Below the pieces are notes generated by a model. It searched no databases. It was not told the origin of the DNA and saw only the letters and a program-made list of their open reading frames with translations. Shown in pieces: positions 34,678 to 42,976 of a stretch of 64,000 nt of DNA; within the stretch, counting starts at the first letter, position 1, and every line of letters starts with the position of its first letter. The position numbers and the translations under genes were made by a program. The stretch comes from Domibacillus sp. PGB-M46 (GTDB taxonomy: Bacteria > Bacillota > Bacilli > Bacillales > Domibacillaceae): assembly GCF_022668875.1 (NCBI RefSeq), contig NZ_JAKGCR010000007.1, forward strand, positions 62,001 to 126,000, written 5' to 3'.

Positions 34678-34802
34678 GCCATCTCCTCCTCTAGCTATCT
34701 ACTTTTTAAATTAGCAAATCCGAGTTCTCATTTCTCTTTTCATGTCATATTTCCTTACACGATTTAATAAAAGCCTTTTTTACTTGATTGGGAGGAAATA
34801 AA

Positions 34803-34834
34803 AAAACAAGCGCAAATCAATTTGCGCTTGTTTT
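34803..34834 (-). terminator. Terminator of DUF6376 lipoprotein gene
   Basis: Fourteen-base arms AAAACAAGCGCAAA and TTTGCGCTTGTTTT with a 4-base loop; the right arm overlaps the stop codon. Confidence 0.8.
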
Positions 34835-35282
34835 ACTGGCCGAGCTTTTCTATATTATTCCGGAGCTCCTGAAGTTCCTGGATCGTCTTTAACAGTTCTG
34901 TATTTTCTAAAAGAGCAGCCGGGTCAAGTGTACCGTTTTCGAGCTTGCTGTTTACTTCATTTAAACCTGATTCAAGCTGTGCACTGTAATCAAGGAGCTT
35001 TTCATGCACGCTTTCCGCAATGACCGGCGCTTCCATTTGCTGTACCTGGTCAATTTCCTGCTGCATGTTTTCAAGCTTTTCTTGTGCATCCTCCATCAAG
35101 TTCGGATTTGATGCAGCATTTTCAAGCAGCGCCGGAATATCACTTGCAAACTGCTGTGTTTCATCCAAAAAGCCTGATATATCATTGGCATAGGTTAACG
35201 TATCATTGGCTTGGTCGAGCAGGCTGCACCCGCTTAATAGAATAGCAGACAGCCCGGCAGCCGCGGCCCATTTTAACATCAT
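34833..35282 (-). CDS. Small lipoprotein (DUF6376 type)
   Basis: A 149-residue predicted lipoprotein. The signal peptide ends in the lipobox ILLSGC (cysteine about residue 19), so it should be lipid-anchored outside the membrane. The mature part is helical and rich in Glu, Gln, Asn and Leu (ENMQQEIDQVQQME, LENTELLKTIQELQELR), with coiled-coil character. The ATG at 35282 is chosen because GGAGGAAACG is directly upstream; the in-frame ATG at 35342 lacks a site. Function unknown; it is monocistronic. Confidence 0.8.
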   Translation of the reverse strand: MMLKWAAAAGLSAILLSGCSLLDQANDTLTYANDISGFLDETQQFASDIPALLENAASNPNLMEDAQEKLENMQQEIDQVQQMEAPVIAESVHEKLLDYSAQLESGLNEVNSKLENGTLDPAALLENTELLKTIQELQELRNNIEKLGQ

Positions 35283-35358
35283 ATCGTTTCCTCCTGTTTC
35301 TTCGTTATCTAGTATACGAATGATACAAGCAAATGGATTCATTTCTTTTCACAAAAAA

Positions 35359-35381
35359 TTCACCAGCTTTGAGCCGGTGAA
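35359..35381 (-). terminator. Terminator of the cobalamin operon
   Basis: TTCACC-A-GC with GC-C-GGTGAA, loop TTTGA, and AAAAAA on the left giving a strong minus-strand U-tract. It lies about 150 bases beyond the cblS stop, past the repeat at 35389. Confidence 0.75.
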
Positions 35382-35388
35382 TGAGGGT

Positions 35389-35529
35389 GTAGACAAAATA
35401 AGAAAGCAGGCTGAGTGAAAACGCCTGCTCTTCCAGGAACGCCGCCGGCTGAGAAGTGATTGACCTTTTTCGGGTCATGAATATTCGCAGACGGCAAGTG
35501 ACGCTGAAAGCGGACGTTTGCGGGCAGCC
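35389..35529. repeat. Short relative of the GTAGACAAA repeat
   Basis: Starts with the same GTAGACAAA end as the element at 8084, but the body differs. It contains a hairpin AGCAGGC/GCCTGCT (35405-35429) whose minus-strand flank is U-rich and may add termination. No matching right end was found before cblS. Confidence 0.45.
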
Positions 35530-36204
35530 TTATTCAACGAGATGCAGCCGGTAAAGCCGCCCTGCTGCTTCTTCTATTCGCTGTGCCGTTCCTTCTTCAA
35601 AGGCAACTAAAAAACAAGTAGATGGTCCGGCTGATTTTTTGGTATCCAGCTCGCAGCGACCCTTTTTGCCGGAAAGCTGCTCAAGTTCATAGGCAATTCC
35701 TTTTGACCCGACAGGCAAAACAGCCCGGACACCTTCCATTTTGACGATTTGGTGAAAAACAGCAAGAGGCGCTACATCCTCTGCGCATTCCAGTACTTCA
35801 TTGCCGACGAGCGGCTTGCCAACGACACCGTACTGTACTTCACTTCCTTCTACACAGCCGGCTTCCCGAGCATCCCGACCGATAATGACCATGCCGGCAG
35901 CTGACTGAAGCATGCTGAAGTTTGATTCTGTACTGCCGGTCACCTCCAGTGCACAGCCAAGCTCAGCAGCTGCCCGCTGAACCCCTTCCTCGAGCGCCTT
36001 CCACGCCGCATCTCCGGAGAAATTATGAAGAACTGCCGCAAACGGCTCTCCGCCCGCAGCGATACATTCCATTAAAGCAACCCGGGCTGAAAAGTAACCA
36101 ACTACTTCGTACGGAGCCCGGACGGCATCATGCTCTTTTTCTCCAATAGCCCCGCTGTTATCAGCAGCAATAATGAGACCGTTTGTCCGAATCACATCAC
36201 GCAT
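35530..36204 (-). CDS. cblS: Alpha-ribazole kinase CblS (AIR-synthase-like)
   Basis: About 225 residues, similar in fold to AIR synthase/thiamine-phosphate kinase (PurM-like): IIAADNSGAIGEKEHD at the start, YFSARVALMECIAAGG and NFSMLQSAAGMVIIG. Together with the CblT-like membrane gene just upstream this fits alpha-ribazole kinase, which phosphorylates imported alpha-ribazole so CobS can use it. CblT/CblS were described in Listeria and Geobacillus. The ATG at 36204 (MRDVIRTNG) overlaps the cblT stop; an ATG at 36216 is the alternative. Last gene of the cobalamin operon. Confidence 0.85.
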   Translation of the reverse strand: MRDVIRTNGLIIAADNSGAIGEKEHDAVRAPYEVVGYFSARVALMECIAAGGEPFAAVLHNFSGDAAWKALEEGVQRAAAELGCALEVTGSTESNFSMLQSAAGMVIIGRDAREAGCVEGSEVQYGVVGKPLVGNEVLECAEDVAPLAVFHQIVKMEGVRAVLPVGSKGIAYELEQLSGKKGRCELDTKKSAGPSTCFLVAFEEGTAQRIEEAAGRLYRLHLVE

Positions 36205-36685
36205 AAAAATGGCCATACCGTTTCTTAAATAGGGGTACAAGGCGGGGAAGCAATATATAAGCGGCCGCACCGTTGGCCAAAGCAGCAACTCCAATCGCCG
36301 GTACCGAGCTTACATAAAAGACCATACCCATAAAGGGGATAAACAGCGCCGGCAGCACGATTCCATTTAAAAAGACAAAGACCGGCAGGGCAATCCATTT
36401 CCGGCCTGACCGGTATATCCGGCCGAAAACCCACATAACGGCGGCCATTTCCACTGCCACAATCCCGTGCAGCGGCCCCATCGGAAAGCCGCCGAACAGC
36501 GCCGAGACGATATGGCCAAAAGCACCGATCAAGGCACCTGCGGCCGGGCCCAGCAAAACCGCACCAATCAGTGCCGGAAATGAATCAAGCGCCACACTCG
36601 AAACAGGTACCGGTACTTTTATCATCCCGCCTGCCACAGACAGCGCAATAAACAGCGCCAGCCAGCTTACTTTTCCCGCTCTCAT
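36197..36685 (-). CDS. cblT: Alpha-ribazole transporter CblT (ECF S-component-like)
   Basis: A 162-residue membrane protein with about five helices, of the ECF-transporter substrate-binding (S) type. Typical words are VPVPVSSVALDSFPALIGAVLLGPAAGALIG split over helices 2-3 and GHIVSALFGGFPMGPLHG. It sits between the adenosyltransferase gene and cblS with 4-base and 8-base overlaps. In known systems CblT imports alpha-ribazole for CblS. An ECF energising module (EcfA/EcfT) is not in the window and would have to be shared. Confidence 0.85.
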   Translation of the reverse strand: MRAGKVSWLALFIALSVAGGMIKVPVPVSSVALDSFPALIGAVLLGPAAGALIGAFGHIVSALFGGFPMGPLHGIVAVEMAAVMWVFGRIYRSGRKWIALPVFVFLNGIVLPALFIPFMGMVFYVSSVPAIGVAALANGAAAYILLPRLVPLFKKRYGHFYA

Positions 36686-37269
36686 GATTTGTCCTCTTTC
36701 CGTTTTCCTTTCCGGAAAACATTGGCGCTCCGCACGTACTCCACGTCTTTCACGCCTTCACGAAAGTTAATGACACGGGCAATGGCAAAGAAATAGTCTG
36801 ACAAACGGTTTAAATATTTCAGCGTCACCGGGTGCACTTCTTCACCCGTGCGCATAAGCGCGACAACAAGACGCTCCGCCCGGCGCGCTACTGTGCGTGC
36901 CAAATGAATATGGGCAGAGCCTTTTGAGCCGCCCGGCAGGATAAATCGTTCCAGCTCCGGCGCTTCCTGAATATACGTGTCAATTTTTGCTTCCATGTTA
37001 TCAATCGATTCCTGCTGCAGCTTAAAACCACGCTTCCCGTTGATCGTGGCCAGATCGCCGCCACAGTCGAACAATTCATGCTGAATGGTTTCAAGATCCG
37101 CCAGAATATCATGAAACTTAACCGGATCAAGCTCAGTCATCGCTATGCCGACAACCGAATTTAATTCATCAACTGTGCCATAGGCGTCTACCCGGACATT
37201 GTCTTTGCCAACCCGCCCTCCGATAATGCTCGTTTCTCCTTTGTCGCCTGTTCGTGTATACAGTCTCAT
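36682..37269 (-). CDS. Cob(I)alamin adenosyltransferase (PduO type)
   Basis: Transfers adenosyl from ATP to Co(I) corrinoids to make adenosylcobalamin. The 195-residue single domain shows MRLYTRTGDKGETS at the start with GGRVGKD, the DELNSVVG helix, FILPGGS and ARTVARRAERLVV, all typical of the PduO family (B. subtilis YvqK). The ATG at 37269 is selected because AAAGGAGGAAACAG precedes it; the open frame extends further upstream without a site. It overlaps the cobU-like gene by 4 bases. Confidence 0.92.
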   Translation of the reverse strand: MRLYTRTGDKGETSIIGGRVGKDNVRVDAYGTVDELNSVVGIAMTELDPVKFHDILADLETIQHELFDCGGDLATINGKRGFKLQQESIDNMEAKIDTYIQEAPELERFILPGGSKGSAHIHLARTVARRAERLVVALMRTGEEVHPVTLKYLNRLSDYFFAIARVINFREGVKDVEYVRSANVFRKGKRKEDKS

Positions 37270-37691
37270 TCTGTTTCCTCCTTTATTGTTTCGGCAATAC
37301 CATACCAGACGGTGTCTACACGCCTGGAGGCAGCTGCCGTATCTTGAAAACACCAGCCCGCTGCATCACGGAAAAAACGGTCAAAAGCATTCATTGGCAC
37401 AATGCCTTTTGTAATATCCGTCCCAATCAAAATCACTGTCCGGTCTTCTTTTTGCCACTTCTCCAGCTGTTTTCGAAACAGCAGCCGGGCTTCCTCCGGT
37501 GTTCCAGACCGCTCCAGCAGGGCACGTATATACCGCTCTACCCCTTCCAGTACAACGATTTCTTCCCTTAATTCAGGTGCTTCCTTTTCTTTATAAAACG
37601 AATGCCACTGGTGCGGTGTCTGCTCCAGCTTATAAAAAGCGGTCACCCATTTTTTTTTGCCATTAAAGGCACCGCCCGTAACGAAGTGCAT
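37266..37691 (-). CDS. Second, shortened CobU-like protein
   Basis: A 141-residue P-loop-type protein starting MHFVTGGAFNGKKKW. It resembles the N-terminal half of the CobU kinase/guanylyltransferase, but the Walker A motif reads GAFNGKKK, with Lys where Ser/Thr normally follows the P-loop lysine. It lacks the usual CobU guanylyl-acceptor histidine region. A canonical CobU is encoded at 40430, so this copy may be a regulator, a specialised kinase or a decaying duplicate. The start at 37691 has GGAGGGGG upstream. It overlaps the cobC end by 49 bases. Confidence 0.7.
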   Translation of the reverse strand: MHFVTGGAFNGKKKWVTAFYKLEQTPHQWHSFYKEKEAPELREEIVVLEGVERYIRALLERSGTPEEARLLFRKQLEKWQKEDRTVILIGTDITKGIVPMNAFDRFFRDAAGWCFQDTAAASRRVDTVWYGIAETIKEETE

Positions 37692-38254
37692 CGTTTCCCC
37701 CTCCTCATGTCGGCCAGACTTCCCGAAAGCTCGAACCCCTGCCCGTTTTCTGATGTCCATTCACCGAATCCTTTTGCTTCCGGTGCCCAAACTGATAATA
37801 AATGGCGGATCACACCGCCATGGGTGACAAGCGCCGTACGCTGGATGTTCCGCTCAGCCATTTCGTTTAATACATCGCAAAACCCTTCTTCCACCCGTTT
37901 GGCGAAGGAGGCATACGAATCGCCGCCCGGTACTGGAAGAGAGTAGTCCTCAAGCCAGCGCTGATAAGCAGGTTCATGCTCCAGCTCAACATGCGTTTTC
38001 CCTTCCCACTCCCCAAAATGAAACTCACGCAGCTTGTCGAACACGGTTTGCGGCTGCGGCCAAAACACTTTGGCAGTTTGCCTGCAGCGCACTAAATCAC
38101 TTGTTACGATCCAGTCATATTCTGCCATTGGCCGCCAAAGCGCCGCTCTCCCGCTTTCGCTGAGCGGCACATCGGTCCAGCCGCAAAATTGCTTCCTCTC
38201 GTTTGCTTCTGTTATCCCGTGCCGAAAGAGACCGACAGCCACACAATCATCCAT
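37643..38254 (-). CDS. cobC: Alpha-ribazole-phosphate phosphatase (CobC-like)
   Basis: Histidine-phosphatase-superfamily member of about 203 residues. It removes the phosphate from adenosylcobalamin 5'-phosphate or alpha-ribazole 5'-phosphate, finishing the nucleotide loop. The phosphohistidine motif LFRHGITEANE lies at the N-terminus, followed by SDLVRCRQTA, LREFHFGEWEG and a late ALVTHGGVIRHL. The start at 38254 (MDDCVAVG) overlaps cobS by 43 bases; a GTG at 38242 is an alternative. Its place between cobS and the second cobU-like gene supports the cobalamin role. Confidence 0.85.
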   Translation of the reverse strand: MDDCVAVGLFRHGITEANERKQFCGWTDVPLSESGRAALWRPMAEYDWIVTSDLVRCRQTAKVFWPQPQTVFDKLREFHFGEWEGKTHVELEHEPAYQRWLEDYSLPVPGGDSYASFAKRVEEGFCDVLNEMAERNIQRTALVTHGGVIRHLLSVWAPEAKGFGEWTSENGQGFELSGSLADMRRGKRCTSLRAVPLMAKKNG

Positions 38255-38988
38255 AACAGCAGTTCCGCTCCTTCCTGTGAGGCACCGAGTAAATCTCCGG
38301 TCATTCCGCCGAATTCTTTTTTCATGGCGCCTTTTATCCATATAAAATATATCAACGAAGCACCTGCCATTACCCAAAACATGGGGTGAAGCGCATAAAC
38401 AAGCACAACCGCCAGGAAAAAACAGCCATAGACAAACGGCAATGAAGCAGAACGCCCTTGTTGAAAAAAAGCGGCTAAGCCTTCTTCTTTCGCCGGCGGT
38501 ACGTACTGAAGCAGAAGGCCGGTCAGCGCCTGTGCAAAAAACGGGATAAGAACGATGCTGTACGTATACGCACTGCCAGCACGCACCGTTTCGTAAATAA
38601 ATAGAAACTTAGCCGCTAAAAGCAAAACAAGGGCCAGGACTCCAAATGCACCCATATGGGGATCTTTTAAAATAGCAAGCCTCTTTTCCTTATCGCGAAA
38701 GGAAAAATGGGCGTCTGCCCAGTCCATCCATCCGTCCAAATGCAGTCCTCCGGTCAACGCAATGGGCAGCAGCCAGATAAGAAACGCAGCGGACAGCGCT
38801 GAAAAGGGACTCCATTCCAGCAGCATCCAAAAAGTGCCGGCATAGATACATCCTTTCGCCACACCAAGCAGCGGCAGTAAATGCAGAACAGCTTTTCGCT
38901 CAGCCCGCTCCATGGGCAAAGTTCGGTGCAAAGGCACGATCGTAAAAAACTGCAGGATGATCCCGGCAGCGTATAAGTAGGATTTCAT
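38212..38988 (-). CDS. cobS: Adenosylcobinamide-GDP ribazoletransferase
   Basis: Integral membrane enzyme of 258 residues that joins adenosylcobinamide-GDP with alpha-ribazole (5'-phosphate). Family features: FFTIVPL near the start, LTGGLHLDGWMDWADAHFS (about 80-98) with the conserved acidic metal site, KDPHMGAFGVLAL and about six membrane helices. The ATG at 38988 overlaps the cobQ stop by 4 bases. Confidence 0.93.
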   Translation of the reverse strand: MKSYLYAAGIILQFFTIVPLHRTLPMERAERKAVLHLLPLLGVAKGCIYAGTFWMLLEWSPFSALSAAFLIWLLPIALTGGLHLDGWMDWADAHFSFRDKEKRLAILKDPHMGAFGVLALVLLLAAKFLFIYETVRAGSAYTYSIVLIPFFAQALTGLLLQYVPPAKEEGLAAFFQQGRSASLPFVYGCFFLAVVLVYALHPMFWVMAGASLIYFIWIKGAMKKEFGGMTGDLLGASQEGAELLLWMIVWLSVSFGTG

Positions 38989-40442
38989 TGCCGATCCTCC
39001 AAAATAGCCGCAAACGCCGGCCAATCAAGATGTTTCTCAAGATGAGCAGCAATCCGGTCATAGGTGCCATCCCGGTTTATATCTGCCGGCGGCCGCTTCG
39101 TCAGGCCCTTTGCCTGACGAAGCCTATTCAGCCAGTCGGCTCGAAAAGCATCATTGTAAAATAAATGATGTAAGTACGTGCCGCAGAGCTGCCCATCTTC
39201 TGAACGATAGCCGTCCGCATGCGAAGCCCCCGTTAAAAATGGCGGGCCGTCTACGGTCGTCCGGCCAAAGTGAATTTCATAACCGGACAGCGGAATCCCA
39301 TTCGCTGTTCCTGTTGTACGGATGACCGTTTTTTTCTTTTGGAATACCGTATCAGCCGGAATCAGGCTAAGTGCTCGTTCGATCGAACCCGGCACTCCGG
39401 TGTCACGGCCTTCTGGATCAATCAGCTCTCTTCCCATGAGCTGAAAGCCGCCGCATAAGCCCATAACCGTTCCTCCTTTTTCCGCAAAGGAACAGATTTT
39501 TTGGGCGAGGCCGGTGTCTTTTAAAAAGCGAAGATCCGCAAAAGCGCTTTTTGTACCTGGAATAATGACAGCATCCGGCTGCCCAAACGTATCCGCACTG
39601 CCCACCCAGCGCACACTCACATCTTCTTCAAATGCAAACGGTTCTATATCACTTCCATTGGATACGTACGGCAGACGGATAACAGCAAGCTCTATTTGGG
39701 CTCCTTCCCGGTTTACATTGCGGATCGAAAGAGAATCCTCTCCTTCAAGCGCATGCCCCGGCAAAAATGGAAGAACCGCGAGAACAGGGATACCTGTATA
39801 ATCTTCGATCCACTTTTTCCCGTCTTCAAAGAAAGCAGGGTCACCGTGAAACCTGTTTACGATAATGCCTTTTACCCTCCTGCGTTCTTCTTCCTCTAAA
39901 AGAGCGAGTGTTCCGACAAGCGAGGCAAACAAGCCGCCGCGGTCGATATCTGCTGTTAAAAGAACGGGCACATCCGCAAGCTCCGCCGTTTTCATGTTCA
40001 CGACTTCCCGTTTTTTCAAATTCATTTCAACAGGACTGCCAGCACCTTCAATCACAAGTGTATCGCCCAGCTTTTCTGCTTCTTTGAGCCCTGTTTGAAT
40101 AGCGGAAATGGCCTGCTCATAATAGGACTTTCTGTACGCCATGCCGGACATGACTTCAAGCCTTTCCCCAAATAGCACAATTTCCGACGAGCCATTGCCC
40201 GCAGGCTTTAAAAGCAGCGGATTCATGAAGGGACTGGCCTCAAGGCCCGCCGCCTCGGCCTGCAGTCCCTGCGCCCGGCCGATTTCTTTTCCGTCAGCTG
40301 TCACATAGGAGTTATTCGATACATTTTGCGGCTTAAATGGAACAGGCCGGTATCCTTTTTGCAAAAGAAGACGGCAAAGAGCCGTCGCAATAAAGCTTTT
40401 TCCCGCATCGGAAGAGGTTCCTTGAATCATCACTCCGCGCAT
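38985..40442 (-). CDS. cobQ: Cobyric acid synthase
   Basis: Glutamine-dependent amidase of 485 residues that amidates four side chains of adenosylcobyrinic acid a,c-diamide. The N-terminal ATPase domain (MIQGTSSDAGKSFIATALCR, KPQNVSNNSYVTADG, EGAGSPVEMNL) is followed by a class-I glutaminase domain (about 250-485) with the MGLCGGFQLMG nucleophile region. Start ATG at 40442 is chosen to match the MRGVMIQGTS family start and overlaps cobU by 13 bases. Here it probably serves salvage of partly amidated corrinoids, because ring-building genes are absent. Confidence 0.93.
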   Translation of the reverse strand: MRGVMIQGTSSDAGKSFIATALCRLLLQKGYRPVPFKPQNVSNNSYVTADGKEIGRAQGLQAEAAGLEASPFMNPLLLKPAGNGSSEIVLFGERLEVMSGMAYRKSYYEQAISAIQTGLKEAEKLGDTLVIEGAGSPVEMNLKKREVVNMKTAELADVPVLLTADIDRGGLFASLVGTLALLEEEERRRVKGIIVNRFHGDPAFFEDGKKWIEDYTGIPVLAVLPFLPGHALEGEDSLSIRNVNREGAQIELAVIRLPYVSNGSDIEPFAFEEDVSVRWVGSADTFGQPDAVIIPGTKSAFADLRFLKDTGLAQKICSFAEKGGTVMGLCGGFQLMGRELIDPEGRDTGVPGSIERALSLIPADTVFQKKKTVIRTTGTANGIPLSGYEIHFGRTTVDGPPFLTGASHADGYRSEDGQLCGTYLHHLFYNDAFRADWLNRLRQAKGLTKRPPADINRDGTYDRIAAHLEKHLDWPAFAAILEDRQ

Positions 40443-40972
40443 AAAATCCCGCCTTTCTTGACAATGGGAATACCATGCTCTACTAAAATAGCAATCTCGC
40501 ATTCCTGTACAAGCCGCTGGTGAACCATGCCGAGCTTTTTCGCATATTGCGCCGTCAATTCACCCGGCATCGGCTCGAATGACAGCTCATTGGAAACAAG
40601 AACGACCGCATGCGTCCGGCCAGCCAGCGAAAGCAAATCACTTACGATTCGTTTGTCTGCTTCGGAGGCTGGCTTGTCCTCACGAAAAAACTCACCGGCC
40701 AAAAGCGTCGTAATACAATCGACCAGCAGTATATCAGACGGCGCTGTCTTGATCTGGCCCAGGTCAACAGATTGTTCCACCGTTGTCCATCTGGCACCTG
40801 AGTTTGCCCGGCGATCTTGATGGTGCCGGATACGTTCCTTCATTTCGCTGTCTGTCCGCTGTCCGCATGCTGCATAAACGAGCCGGCTTTCCTCACAGGC
40901 CAGCTGCATCGCTAGCTTTTCAGCCAGGCTGCTTTTTCCGCTGCGGACACCTCCCGTAATAAAAACGATCAT
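40430..40972 (-). CDS. cobU: Adenosylcobinamide kinase / guanylyltransferase
   Basis: Bifunctional enzyme of 180 residues that phosphorylates adenosylcobinamide and attaches GMP. The intact Walker A GGVRSGKSSLAE, the ERIRHHQDRR region with the guanylylated histidine, LLVDCITTLLAGE and SNELSFEPMPGE are visible. The ATG at 40972 overlaps the cobD stop as ATGA and has GGAGTGGAAGG upstream. This is the canonical copy; the gene at 37266 is a shortened relative. Confidence 0.93.
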   Translation of the reverse strand: MIVFITGGVRSGKSSLAEKLAMQLACEESRLVYAACGQRTDSEMKERIRHHQDRRANSGARWTTVEQSVDLGQIKTAPSDILLVDCITTLLAGEFFREDKPASEADKRIVSDLLSLAGRTHAVVLVSNELSFEPMPGELTAQYAKKLGMVHQRLVQECEIAILVEHGIPIVKKGGILCAE

Positions 40973-42039
40973 TGTGCCTTCCACTCCTTTAGAGCAGTAA
41001 GCAGCTGCTCATTTTCCACCCTTCCTTTGACCGCAGAACGAAGCCATTTTCCATCCAGCCCGCGAAAGTTTTCTGTATGGCGCAGGACAACACCTTTCCC
41101 AAGCAAAAAGCGGAGCAGCGGCTTTTGGTCAACGAGTGCCGGATCCCGCAGTAAATAAAAATTTACAGCAGATGGAAGAACCATAAATCCTGCTTTCGCC
41201 AGCTCACTTGCGATCCAATCCCTTTCCTCTTCAATCCACTTTCTCGTCTGCTCGGCATGGAGCGTATCCTGCGCGATTCTTTCGGCGGTCCGAAGCGCAA
41301 TCGCATTTACATTCCAGTGAGGCTGGTAAGGTGTAAGGGCATGAATGATTTCCTGTGAAGCCGCCACGTAGCCGATGCGCAGGCCGGCAACCGCGTACAT
41401 TTTCGTCATGGAATGCAGCACCGCTAAATGAGGAAACGAAGCAATCTCTGCGACCAAAGACTCCCCGCTGTTAAAATCATAAAAAGCTTCATCCACAACA
41501 ACCCATGTGCCAAACCGGCTGGTTTGGCGAAGCAGTGCAAGAAGCTCTTCCCTTTGAAACACCTGTCCGGTTGGATTGTTTGGCGTGCAGAGAAAGAGTA
41601 CGGCTGCTTCTTTTGCCTGCTCGGCCAGTTCTTCAATTGGCAGCACCCAATTTTCCGGGTCAACCGGCACATGCCGAATCTCGCAGCCGTACGCCCGGCA
41701 GGCATCCTCATATTCAGAAAAAGCCGGCGTCGCAATCACCACTTTGCGGCCGGCAGCATGGCGGGCAATAAAATGAATAATCTCGGCCGCTCCATTGCCG
41801 AGCAAAAGATTTCCCGAACCAATGGAAAATCGGGCGGCAATGGCTGCTTTGGCTGCTTTACCGGACGGGTCCGGATAGTCTTCCACCACTTCAAAAAGGG
41901 ACGGCCATGTTTCTTTGAGCCAGCGGGGCGGCCCATACGGATTTGTATTTACACTAAAATCTATCATGCTTTCCGGCTTTTCTACACCCGATGCCTCATA
42001 TAAATGACCGGGGTTAGCCCCATGTGATGGCAGCTTCAT
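40969..42039 (-). CDS. cobD: L-threonine-O-3-phosphate decarboxylase
   Basis: PLP-dependent aminotransferase-fold enzyme of 356 residues that makes (R)-1-amino-2-propanol phosphate, the linker of the nucleotide loop. Start HGANPGHL, FSVNTNPYGPP, DYPDPSGKAAK, LGNGAAEIIH, CTPNNPTGQVF and the Schiff-base lysine in HSMTKMYAVAGLRIGY are seen. It overlaps cbiB by 26 bases. Histidinol-phosphate aminotransferase is the main look-alike, but the context settles it. Confidence 0.93.
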   Translation of the reverse strand: MKLPSHGANPGHLYEASGVEKPESMIDFSVNTNPYGPPRWLKETWPSLFEVVEDYPDPSGKAAKAAIAARFSIGSGNLLLGNGAAEIIHFIARHAAGRKVVIATPAFSEYEDACRAYGCEIRHVPVDPENWVLPIEELAEQAKEAAVLFLCTPNNPTGQVFQREELLALLRQTSRFGTWVVVDEAFYDFNSGESLVAEIASFPHLAVLHSMTKMYAVAGLRIGYVAASQEIIHALTPYQPHWNVNAIALRTAERIAQDTLHAEQTRKWIEEERDWIASELAKAGFMVLPSAVNFYLLRDPALVDQKPLLRFLLGKGVVLRHTENFRGLDGKWLRSAVKGRVENEQLLTALKEWKAQ

Positions 42040-42976
42040 AAATGATCACTCCTGCAAGGAACAGCAGCACAAATAAATAAGCAGCTCGTTCCATTAATTT
42101 AGCGGCTTCGATAATGTGTTCCGCGCGGCGGGGGCGAATGGCCTCTCCCATTCGGGCACGGTCTGACACAATGCCTTTGTATGTATTTAATCCACCCAGC
42201 TCAATTTGAAGCAGCCCCGCTACAGCTGCTTCGCACCAGCCGCTGTTCGGCGATGGATGCTTTTTCGCATCGCGCCGTACGATATGCCATGCATACCCCC
42301 GTCCTCCCTGCGGCTTTTTGGCCGCTAAAATAAGCAGGACGGCGGTCAAACGGGCAGGAATAAAATTAACGATATCATCAAAACGGGCAGATGCCGTGCC
42401 GAATCTGCCGTACCGTTCGTTTCGATACCCAACCATCGAATCACACGTATTGACAGCACGGTACAGGAGGGCAGCTCCGCCTCCGCCAACCATTGCCCAG
42501 AACAGCGGAGCGATCACGCCATCCGATGTATTTTCTGCGACAGTTTCTACCGCCCCGCGCGTAATTTCCCCTTCATCAAGCTTTTCCGTGTCACGCCCGA
42601 CGATCCACGAAAGCTTATGGCGCGCTTCCTTCATATCACCGGCCATAAGCGGGTGATACACATCCATTCCTGCTTCTTTCAAGCTTCGCGGTGCAATTGA
42701 TGCCCAGATCATGACGGCTTCTAAAGCAATGGATAAAAAAGGATGAAGACGGGCAGCGAGTGCCAGCGCGCCAAATGAACATACACCGGTCACGAAAAGA
42801 ACAACGGCCAGCATAGCCAGTCCTTTTTCGAAACGGCGGGCTCCTTTATTCCACTTTCTGTCCAACAAAGCAATCAGCGCGCCAAACCATTTAACCGGAT
42901 GCGGCCAGCTGCGCGGATCACCAACAAGCCAGTCCAGAAACAGGGCGATGACGATTGCCGCCGCATGCCCGATCAC
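42014..42976 (-). CDS. cbiB: Adenosylcobinamide-phosphate synthase
   Basis: Membrane enzyme of 320 residues that condenses cobyric acid with aminopropanol (phosphate). Typical words are LFLDWLVGDPRSWPHPVKW, GRDTEKLDEGEITRGAVETV split across the cytoplasmic part, ENTSDGVIAPLFW and NTCDSMVGYRNERYGRFG. About four membrane helices. Overlaps the upstream btuD-cbiZ gene by 4 bases. Confidence 0.93.
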   Translation of the reverse strand: MIGHAAAIVIALFLDWLVGDPRSWPHPVKWFGALIALLDRKWNKGARRFEKGLAMLAVVLFVTGVCSFGALALAARLHPFLSIALEAVMIWASIAPRSLKEAGMDVYHPLMAGDMKEARHKLSWIVGRDTEKLDEGEITRGAVETVAENTSDGVIAPLFWAMVGGGGAALLYRAVNTCDSMVGYRNERYGRFGTASARFDDIVNFIPARLTAVLLILAAKKPQGGRGYAWHIVRRDAKKHPSPNSGWCEAAVAGLLQIELGGLNTYKGIVSDRARMGEAIRPRRAEHIIEAAKLMERAAYLFVLLFLAGVIIYEAAITWG

